A stretch of DNA of 64,000 bases, from contig NC_020178.2 of NCBI RefSeq assembly GCF_000224145.3, positions 1,322,986-1,386,985 on the forward strand. The letters run 5' to 3'. This document shows positions 12,001 to 24,000 of this stretch, piece after piece. Each line of letters opens with the position of its first letter. The stretch's first letter is position 1. Source of the stretch: Ciona intestinalis (lineage: Eukaryota; Chordata; Ascidiacea; Phlebobranchia; Cionidae). Position numbers and translations under genes: made by a program. Below the pieces are notes generated by a model. It was not told the origin of the DNA. It ran no database searches and was given only the letters and a program-made list of their open reading frames with translations.

Positions 12001-15000
12001 CAGCTGTTTGTACACCACTTGTATGTAATGAGACTTCTGCTAACTGTCAACCTTTCGAGAGTGAGGTAATATTTGATTATTATATTAATTTAAATTATTT
12101 GGACCTCGAAATTTACGGTACCGCGTGGCAAATATCATAAATTTGCCACCAAAAAGACAAGATTGTGGCAAAATGCCACATAACTTATGTAGACAGTATA
12201 ATGGTACAACCATTTCTAGATTATTATTAAAAAAACTAAAGTGTCGGTCAAATACAACTTAACTTATATAAACAACCGGTAAAAAAATGGTGCAAATAAA
12301 TGACACAGACTATTATAGAATCAAGTGTAATATAGCAACAGTTTATATAACATATGTATTTCTCCACAGTATGTAGTGGACAGTAAAGGCTGTTGTACTG
12401 AATATGGATGCAGATGTGACAAATGTGTTGATGAAGCACTAAATGTACAAATTATTGGAAATGTTTGGGAAGATGCCATGAATGAATGCATTTCTTGGGT
12501 AAATTTTATGCTTTGTTTTTAGATACATTTGTGACTTTATTTGGAGAAATCTTTGTAAAAAATAAGTGTATATAAACTGCCTCAGTGGGGTATAGATGGT
12601 AGCACCCTGGGTGTTGTGGTAATGGACCTACATCCCAGATCTCAGGTGTGCCTCACTGAAGACCTCACCCTTATAGAATAGAATCTCTATTATTAGGTGT
12701 CTATGAACTGCCTCAGTGGGGTATAGATGGTAGCACCTTGGGTGTTGGGGTAATATACCTACACCGAATAGAATCTTCACACATAACATCAAATATAACA
12801 CTACCTGTATTACAGACATGCGTAAGAAGTAATACAACCGATGAGTGTCCACTTGTTGAAGTCTTCCAAAACAGAACAAATGATTGCATACCAATCATTA
12901 AGGATTGTGAAAATCATTATATTTCAGTAGAAGATACATCCGATCCATGCTGTTTACAATACAAGTAAGCCATGGATATATTATCATTTATTTCCTACAT
13001 CTATACTGGTTTAAAACATTGGCCTTACGTATATAGGTTTTTACAAGGTAACTTGTAAGCGGGCACGAGGTGTATGAAACAAAAAACCTGTGTTATAACG
13101 ACTATCATTTCCTCACCACGCAGGAATAAAAAAGTTACACTCAATTGGTTGTTTTTAACTATACCATTTTCTTGTATTTTCTGCATGTGTAACTTATTTA
13201 CCTTTGCGTGGAAAGGAAACGACAGTCGTTATAACATGGGTGTTCTGTTTTATACACCTTTGTATTCACTTACGAATAACCACGTATATATCTTATTTTG
13301 GTAATTACATTTTCTATGACACGGGTGTTTGTTTCATACACCTCCTGTCCACCTACAAGTAACCACGAATGCAGCTTGGGCTAACCTTCTGTTGCCAGAA
13401 ACGCCTAAACAAGAATCTTCCAATAACAAGCACCATTTAAACAGATGCGTGTGCAATACATCGTTCTGCCCTCCTGACCCGGAGTGCGTTTATCCATCTG
13501 AGTTGGTCCCAGACACAGAAGCTAGTAATGAATGTTGTGAAGTCAAGAAATGTAGCCCAGTCTGTGTATACAAGGGTCTACGTTTCAAGGTAACCTTCTA
13601 TTTATGTACAGGCATCTAATAATGTATGGTGGGGTTAGATGGGACACTCACAATGTATGATGGGGTAAGATGGGACATACATAATGTATGATGGGGTAAG
13701 ATGGGACATACATAATGTATGTTGGGGCAAGGTGGGACATTCATAATGTTTGCTGGGGCAAGATGGGACACTCATAATGTATGGTGGGGTAAGATAAGGA
13801 ATATTTAGCACATAGTATTCAAGTAACCTGATCGTGTTTTAAGAAATGAATATAGATATCTGGTATGCTTTAAACAATTAAAAACGGTCTATGGGAGTCG
13901 TGGGGATACGGTTTTATAATTCGTGGAATGGTCTTTGTTTACTACCAAATGGGACAGGAAAATAGAATCAAAAGGTGTCCCAGATTCTCCCACCCTACTA
14001 TAATAGTAAGATTGTGAAAGTGTAATATCTAAAGTTAAAGTCTATATATTGCTATTGCTATATAGTTTATGTGAAGAGTTTTGGTATTTGTCACAACGAA
14101 TGTTTTGCACCATCTGCTAATAACCAAGTGATTTATACCTATTACTTTTATTAATGTTATGCTTATATGGATTCATATTTTTGAGTATTAATTTATACTG
14201 TTTTAGTTTTACGAATATTAATGCAAGACTGGCTTTAAAGGCGCACGACACTCTTTAATCATTGTGTCTTTTAATTTTAGAAAGGGGAAACATGGGATCA
14301 CCCACATGATGATTGCTTATCAAGCATGTGTAGTTGTGACTACAATAAATGTGACATCGTTGATGTGCCACGGTATGAGTGCCCCGCGGCTCCCATGACG
14401 ACGTGTGCGACCCGCCAACAACCCATGAGGGTCACCAACGCAGACAATAAATGCTGCTCCCATTATGAGTGTCCGTGTAAGTATGTTGTTGTCTATTTAT
14501 CCCCTCAGCTGAGTTATAACATGGGACTCCATATACCTTATCATGCTAGCTTCTTATACCTAATGTATATTAACAAGTTTGTCTCAGTATGAGTTTTATC
14601 ATTATTTACCACTGTGGGCATATATTTCCTTGGGCAAGACACTTAACCGCAATTGCTCCAACCCAGGGGTCACTAATGGGTTGGAGCAATTATCAACCAC
14701 ACCTAAAAAAATGAAAAAATTTCACAGAAAATAATTCCATACAAAGTAATATACATGGTAACTTGTAAGCTGGCACAAGGGGTATGAAACAGAACGTACA
14801 TATAATTTTAATTTAGTCTCTGTAATTCATAAGAGTCAAATTTATTGTTCTTTAATTTCATTTTTCAATACAAACAAGCAAATTAATTGACTGCTGTTGC
14901 TTCCCAGGTCTTTGTTCAGTATTTGGAGATCCTCACTACATTACTTTTGATGGTCGTCAATATACTTTCATGGGAGAATGTCATTATACGCTTGCTAAGT

Positions 15001-18000
15001 ATAGGGATTCAGATAAATTTCATATATATAGGTAAGAGGGGTGTAATGTATATATAACAGGTGTATAGGCAATTGTTGTGTAACATGTATATAACATATA
15101 TATACATGTAAGAGTAAAGTATATATGGCTTTGAATCCAAGCTGCATGCAATACTATACAGTGTATGACATATGATATATTATAAATTCCTTTAACTGCG
15201 GCCCCTGGCTTTTTAAATCATACTCATTTATGTAGAATGGAAATACGAAAAACACACTACCAACTATATGGCCTGTTTCAAACAGTAGACATAATTATAC
15301 AACAGTATCTGTTTAAATTACAACTAAATTAATACCAGACTACCTATGTTTTAATAATGAAATCTATTATGATGTAACAATCAACATTGTTCCTTTACAT
15401 TGCCCATAGTGACAACACAGTATGTGTAAGAACATCAGAGTTTGTAGGAACGTGTTTAAAGAAAATCTTTATTAAATGGGATTCGACGTTGGTGCAGATT
15501 AGTTACGTGGAATCATACGACTACGCGCAAGCTGTAAGTTTAACATTAATTTATATTATACTGATACATATGACTAAATAAGATTTCAAAATATATAGAT
15601 ATATATATATATGACTTCATAATAGATAAATATATAGTAGGGGGGGAAGGCGGAATACCTTTTAGGACATAATATTCAAATATCCTGACCGGGTTTAGAA
15701 CAATTAACAACAGTCTATAGGAGTCGTGAGGATACGATATTATGATTCTTTGAATTTTCTTTGTTTACTACCAAAATTCAGCCTGGCAGCAGAAGTGACA
15801 GAAAAATATCTATTGTGTCGTCAACAATGGCTTTTCATATCTAACAATCCCCATACATGCCAGGTTAAAGTAAATGGAACAACACTCACAAGTCTACCGT
15901 GGTCAAAAGGTGGCATTGTTGTGCGTTACGAGTTTAAATCTATAGTTGTTACAATACCTGAGATCAATCTATGGATGAAGTATCTCCTTACAAGGATGCC
16001 CGCAGTGTTCATAAAGGTGTCACCTACATTGATGTTTAATAAGACCGTTGGATTGTGTGGTGAGTTTTAACTATGTATGTAAGATATATAACACATAAAA
16101 AACGCCTGTTTTGTACTAAGACAGTGAGCATGAGGTGTATGAATACACCATGTGTGTCTGGTGTATAAGAAGACACCCATGTTATAACTTGACAGTGAAC
16201 ATGAGGTGTATGAATACACCATGTGTGTCTGGTGTATAAGAAGACACCCATGTTATAACTCAACTGTGAGCATGAGGTGTATGAATACACCATGTGTGTC
16301 TGGTGTATAAGAAGACACCCATGTTATAACTCAACAGTGAGCATGAGGTTTATGAATACACCATGTGTGTCTGGTGTATAAGAAGACACCCATGTTATAA
16401 CTCAACAGTGAGCATGAGGTTTATGAATACACCATGTGTGTCAGGTGAATAAGAAGACACCCATGCTATAACTCGACAGTGAGCATGAGGTGTATGAATA
16501 CATCATGTGTGTCTGGTGTATATAAGAAGACACCCATGTTATAACTCAACACTTCAACAGTGAACATGAGGTGTATAAACAAACAGAATGCCCGCCTTAA
16601 CCCTATAAAACACAACATATAGGCTTACATATTACATTACCAGGTACTTGTACAAACCAGCAGTTGGATGATTATGAGGGCAGCAATGGCACATTGATCG
16701 GTGGTTCCACTGAGTTTGGTTATGATTGGGAAGTCAATGTAACAGATGAGGAATGTAAGCGATGCGATGCAGAGAAGAATCCCGCTTGTTATACATGCGA
16801 TGATAAAATGTAAGAACATGGAACTTATAGTAGGGTGGGGGAAGATTGGACACCTTTTAATTCTATTTTCTCTCCCAATTTGGTAGTAAACAAAGAACAT
16901 TCAAAGAATTATAAAACCGTATCCTCACGACTTTAATAAACCGTTGCTAATTGTTTAAAATCCGGTCAAGATATTTGGTAAATTGCCGCAAAAAATGTCC
17001 CATCTCCCCCCACCCCCATCTTTCCCCACCATAAATGTAGGAACATGTAACTTATGTTATTTCATCCGGTGTCATGACAAACTGGTTATTAATAAAGTAA
17101 AGTTGCTGTTAATTTAGAGAAATGATGCAGATACATCCTGATGATAAAGTTGTTTTACTTGAATTAAGTAAATATATATAAGATATGTGATTTTGAAAAC
17201 ACAACATATATATTAATTTACCTCTTTAAATATGATATATGTAAGCATATAACTTATGCTTATATTAATTTAATGCATATATATTTGTTATAAGTTACTA
17301 TATACAGCTATGAAAACAATTGATAACACCTGGCAAGAAATATACTTAAACATAACATACATTTAAATACACGTTCTTATAAAGGTGGCTGTACACAGTA
17401 TCTGGCATGCGGATTCGCATGCGAAGTCGTATGCAAACCCATTACCCAATTCCGCATGCGCCAGCAAAATCCGGACAAAACAAACAAAACGGACAAATTC
17501 CGGATACTGTGTACAGCTACCTTAACACTATTTGACTTTTACAGTCAAAATGCTATTCGTTGTTCTCTTATTCTCCTTTATTACCCTTTATATAATTTCT
17601 ATATATATCTCTTATATATTGTAATATACCCAGCTATGAAGACAATCTAATGCCACTGCCAGAATGGTGTAAAAACTGCACAGAAGCTCATTGTCAAGCA
17701 CTTGTAGCCCCAGCCTTCGCAGAATGCAATAAAGTCCATCCTCCTTCAGGTTTTGTTAAGGCTTGTCAATATGACGCATCAGCTTTATCAAAAGTAAGTT
17801 GGTTGATTGAATTGATGTAACTTATTTATCCTCGCATGGGGCCTTGTGACCGCTTGTAAGTTACCACCTATGTAACTTATTTATCTTTGCATGGTGGGGC
17901 AATGACAGTCGTTATAACCAGAATGTTTAGTTTCATACACCTCGTATCTGCTTACGAGTTACCGCTAGTGTAACTTATGTATAATGCACATGCATATGTA

Positions 18001-21000
18001 ACTTTGTAGATGATTGTGTTACATAAATATTAAAATATGCATAAGTTTTATATACTTATGTTATTTTAACCTTTAGTGCGACATTTGCAACTCAGCTGTG
18101 GCAGAAAGTTACGCAACTTTGTGTCTTGGAAGTGGAATGTGCGTGGATTGGAGAAAGGATAACAATTGCTCAAGTATGACATCATAGTTGCTTTATTTAT
18201 ATCATTATGATGTCAATAGATGTGATTTTAATGGTATTATATATGTTTATGCTTTGCAATATATTATGTGATAAAGGTGTCCCCCTCCCTTGCCACACAG
18301 TACTATAGTATGTGTATTAGGCTACTAATATATTATGTGTATTATACAAGTTGTCTAACCCAAATTTCCCACAGTGGAATGCAGTGGTGACCTTGTCTAC
18401 AGGTCTTGTTTGAACAAATGCACGGCGATGCAGACTTGTGATAACTATTTGGACGAATGTGAAAGTGAGGAATTAGAAGCTGGATGTTTCTGCCCAGACG
18501 GTTTAATATTGGACCCAAATAATCCAACCAAGTGTAAAGACCCTGACTGTAAGTTGTACTGGTTGAATTCAGTGGTGTGTATGTAGTTGTTAATTATTTA
18601 GTGGATTCTGTTCTATATGGGTGAGTTTCTTTGGCAAGGAACATCCAATATATTGGTCAGAGTTATCTCATTGCACTAACACTCAGGGATTTAGACCATA
18701 ATTGCCCATTACCTCCACACGTCTAGGAATTAAGCCAGAGTTGTTCCATTACCCCAACACCCAACAGTTAAGCCCATTATAACTGGCTAGATGGCAGACT
18801 GAACAAAGCTTTTGATAAAACATTATGCCTGCTAGCAGAAGTAACAGAATCTTCATTAATACGTTATATATAGGTTGTTCATGCCCTGCTGATCCTGTCT
18901 GCGAACCAAACGAAGAGTTACGTTTTGCCACCACGCCCCCTGAATCATGTTGCCCTGAGAAAGTGTGCGTTTGCAAGGAACTTGTTGAACCCGAATGTAT
19001 TACCCCAAAAGTGTTGCTCCACACCAATGACACAAAATGCCCACAACCATACTGTGGCTGCCCAATTGACATGGCTTACTGTGTGAATGCAACTGCAAAC
19101 TGTACAACGCATCTTGGCTGCAGAGAAAAATGTAAGTGGTAAAAATGAACATTAGAAGCAATTGCTTTTATTAGCAACAGACTGTTTTTACCAGCATGTA
19201 TGACCCAATAAACGCCTGAAATCACGTTGATTGTTTTTATACTATAATATCTTTGGCAAAGAGTTATAACATATCTCATATACACTTGTTTTGCTTGCAG
19301 CTCTGGTGCAAGACATATGCGGCTGCGTGTTGAAAAGTCAGTGTGTCTGCAACTCTGAGTTATGCCCTGAGCCACCTGAGTGTGGAGATTGCATGGAACT
19401 TACTACACTGGAGACTGTAATCACTGGTAATGTATGCGAGGATTGCTGCCAGAAGTATCAATGCAAAAGGGAGCCATGTGAGAATAGATGGGAAAATGTT
19501 ACAATACCTGGTGGATGCGAATTGGTTTTTACTGACAATTCAACTAAGTGCTGCTCCCAGTATAAACTTAAATGTGACAACTGTATCAATGAGAATGGGA
19601 CATTTCATAAAGTAAGTATCATTATCATATTAGTGTTTACGTTTTATGTATTTTAGGTTGGGGAAAGATGGGACACCTTTAGCACCTAATATCCAAAAAT
19701 CATGTTTTTAAAAATTAAGCATGGTCTATGGGAGTCGTGAGAATATAGTTTTATAATTCGTTGAATGTTTTTGGTTTACTACTAAATGGGACGAGAAAAT
19801 AGAGTTAAAAGGTGTCCCATCTTCCCCACGCTAATGTATAGAAGACTATATAACCCAACTTAGTATGTAGTGTGTCGTGTGTGATGCATATCTTCACTTA
19901 GATTATATATATATGGCTAAGATATTATAGCAAGACATGCATGAGGGATTTGAGACAGACTATTACCCCATCAGAAAGTAGTACTTAGTAAAGAATTTAG
20001 TCTTATAAAAAGTGTTGAGATTATATGTGAGTCCAGCATTATGTAGCATATTTGTTTAGTTGGAAGTTTTACTCAGTGATTTTTTTACAGAGTTATGAAG
20101 AGAATAAAGACTAATTTAGCCGAAGCAGCTCTTAAGCTTTGATCTTAGTCTCACTTGTCAGATTATTGGAGAAAGAATCTTTTTATGTCAGATTATTGGA
20201 GAAAGAATCTTTTTTATGTCAGATTATTGGAGAAAGAATTTTATTTGTATAATTGATTAACGTTTTTTCTTTATTAAGGTCCAGTTCAACAGCGCTTTTA
20301 TGCTTTTTTCTTTCCGTCGTGTTTTCGTTGTATTTATAATGTGTCTGTTTGTCATTCTTTTTTACTGGCTCAGGTAAGTAGTAGACAGAATGCCAAATGA
20401 ATTAGAACTATCACGCTTAGAAGCGAGGTAAATGTGTATGAGAAAAGTTAGCTGTGGTTATTACTGTGCAGAGTAGAAGATTATGCAAACTTCTGTACAC
20501 AAGGTAATAGCATAAGGTTTATACACCTAGATATAGGCCGATCTGCAAGAGTTTACTAGATGACATATATACAAATGGCTAAAAGGCGAGGGTATATTAT
20601 AAGCTACACAAGGCAAGAGGTTTATAGACCTAGATATCTGCACCAATTAACTAAAAAAATTCTTACTGAATGGCAAAAAGGTAAGGATTTATCAGATTAT
20701 GTAATTCTGCGGGAGCACGGTTTTTAGTTCTTTGTACGTTCTTTTTGTTTACTACCAAATGGAATGAGCAAATATAATGAAAATGTGTCCTATCCTACTA
20801 TATTTTAATGCTTAAGTGTACACTATTTGATCAAAGTTAAGTGATTTTTTTCCACAGACTGGTTCAAGTTGGTATGAGGTGAAAGAAGATTGCAGAGTGA
20901 AATATATATGTTCTGAAGTAGTTAATGTTACTGGGACCCCCTATCATATAAAGGTTGTTGATCACGATCCAAGGGACCACTGCACAAGCAAAGATCAATA

Positions 21001-24000
21001 TGAATCAGAAAATTGTAAAATTGATGACGAATATCATGTAGCCGTTGAAATCCCCTCAAGTGATCCTTGTTGTAGCAACCATACTTGTCAATGTAACTGT
21101 CCAGATGATTACGTACCACCTCCAGATAAAGACACTTTGAAACCATATGAAGAATTGGATGTAGAAGACAAGTGTTGTGCAAACTGGCACTACCAAGTGT
21201 GAAGCATGAGTTATCGAAAAACGGGCTAGCTCTGTAGCAGTAGGTGAGAGCATTCGGGTTGATGATGGAATCTGGTTGCGAGGTTACCAAGTATTGCTCC
21301 AGCAAGAAAATCAACGGGAACGAAAGTGCTTGCCACGAAATGGAAGTATCAAACGGACCCAAGAGATTACTGCACAAGCAAAGTAAAATATGAATCAGAA
21401 AATTGTAAAAATGATGACGAATATCATGTAGCCGTTGAAGTTCCCTCAAGTGATCCTTGTTGTAGCAACCACACATGTCAATGTAGCTGTCCAGATGATT
21501 ACGTACCACCTCCAGATAAAGACACTTTAAAACCCTATGAAGAATTGGATGTTGAAGACAAGTGTTGTGCTAATTGGACAATCAAGTGTGAAGCATGTCT
21601 TCTTCAAAATGGTAGTTCTGTAGCAGTTGGTGAAAGCATTCAAGTTGATGATGGAAGTGGTTGTGTGGTTGATAAGTATTGCTCGAGCAAGAAAATCAAC
21701 GGAAACGAAAGTGCTTGTTACGAAATGAAAGTATCAAACGACCCAAGAGAGAAGTGTCAGCCAAAGGCAGAATTTGAATCAACTGTTTGTGGAGCATATC
21801 AACATGCAGTTGAAGTTGTTTACAGCAGGGATACAATCGACCCGGAACCTTGTTGTTCAGAATTTGAATGTGTTTGCAACAATCATACGATGCTGTCTAA
21901 ACAATGTCCAAAGTGGTAAGTATATTACATCATAATCATCCCATTTACGACATCATATAATATTATTACATCACAGGTTCAATTACACTTGTCCAGATCC
22001 GAGAATGATTGCACAACAAACAAACATCATTGATGACAAACAATGCTGTCCGGAGTTTAAATGTGTTTGCCCACAATGTCCGAACGTTACGGAGTGTCAA
22101 CGTAAATCGTGGTCACCAAAAGTTATAGACGAGTAAGTATATGAACAACGTAACTTTATTTAGCCTTCATTTTAGTACAATAACCACTCTAATTCACAAT
22201 ATAAAAACTTAACTAATAGACTCTTAGCAAGGCCGAAATTTTGCCAAAACGCCGTCTTAAGACCTGCAACACATTTAAACCGAGATTGCAATCCATTTGG
22301 TTGCATTTAACTCATAGTTTTAGTTTTGGAAATTCAGACTTGGAAATCCGTACCTGAATGAAGTGCATATAGTCTTTCACCCTAAGTTATCAAACATAAA
22401 CGTATCTTGTACCATTTCTTCAGTTCCACTTACCCAGCTGAGTGTGGATGTTTAAGCACAGAATGTGAATGCAATCCAGAATACTGTTCCATATTTTTTC
22501 CCCAACCCCAATGCAATGAACCACATTATAATCGCACTGTTGTCAACGCTACCTACTATGAGGAATGTTGCCCACGTGTTGAGTGTACATGTGTGCAGGA
22601 GAACTGCGCTAACATCACTTATGAAGGACCAAGTAGTTGTTCTCCATTTGAAGACTTGGTAAGTCATGAGATAGAAAGAGTTCACATTATACTGAGTACC
22701 CTTAAAACAATATACACGACTTCTATATTGTAAGAGCCCGATGATACCATTATCTGAATGTGCGTTCTTCAACGAAACACTAAGTGTAACTGTCATCAAA
22801 ATGAAGTTTTAGTGAGAGTAATTGTCAATATATTTATAATGATGTTTTGATGAGTGTAACTGTCATTATATTGATGGTTTATTTAGATTGAATTGAACCA
22901 GCCAGCAATCGAATGCTGTACAAAGCACACTGCGTGTCGATGCAAAAACGAAAGTCAACTGAACGAGCTATGCATGTCAAGCAATGCAACGATACCAGCT
23001 GGATTCGTCTATGCACCAATATTGAACGATTCTACCATGCGACCCAATTGCTGTCATTATGTCTGTGATACTTGCAAGGCTAAAGATGGATCAATTAAAA
23101 AGGTTTGGTGCTCGGTACTTCACACAGATTAAAGCTATGTCTTAGATTTAGGTTGATCTATCAGATAGAACTTAATCATATTAACGACTAATTGTCTACA
23201 GCATGAAAAGTCGATGGATTCTGCCTATCTAGCAATAGTAACGCTGATATACATATCCTTACACCAATACCTGTGTAGCTAATTTAAAATGACTATCACG
23301 TAGAGTTTAATGTGCGAATTTACATTGTGTTAATGTCACTACCAATTTAATCTGAGTTATCTAAATACGAACTTGTCTTCTCCAGCGAGGTGAGACTTGG
23401 GTTGAAGATGATTCTGGTTGCGGGGTGGAGTATCTCTGCACTGATAAGAAAGAGGAATATGGAGACAGATGTTTCATCCGAAATGGAAGTAAACCGCAAC
23501 CCAAGAGATTACTGCACAAGCAAAGATCAATATGAATCAGAAAATTGTAAAAATGATGACGAATACCATGTAGCTGTTGAAGTCCCCTCAAGTGATCCTT
23601 GTTGTAGCAACCACACATGTCAATGTAGCTGTCCAGATGATTACGTACCACCTCCAGATAAAGACACTTTGAAACCGTATGAAGAATTGGATGTAGAAGA
23701 CAAGTGTTGCGCAAATTGGACAATCAAGTGTGAAGCATGTCTTCTCGAAAATGGTAGTTCTGTTGCAGTTGGTGAAAGCATTCAAGTTGATGATGGAAGT
23801 GNNNNNNNNNNNNNNNNNNNNNNNNNNNNNNNNNNNNNNNNNNNNNNNNNNTTACATTGTGTAAATGGAATTACCAATTTAATCTGAGTTATCTAAATAC
23901 GAACTTGTCTTCTCCAGCGAGGTGAAAGCATTGGGTTGAAGATGATTCTGGTTGCGGGGTAGAGTATCTCTGCAAGATAAGAAAGAGGAATATGGAGACA

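Noticed and set aside
20928..21509. Minus-strand frame of 193 codons, repeated at 23361-23723 and 26137-26382
   Set aside because: Antisense shadow of the duplicated plus-strand cysteine-rich exons.
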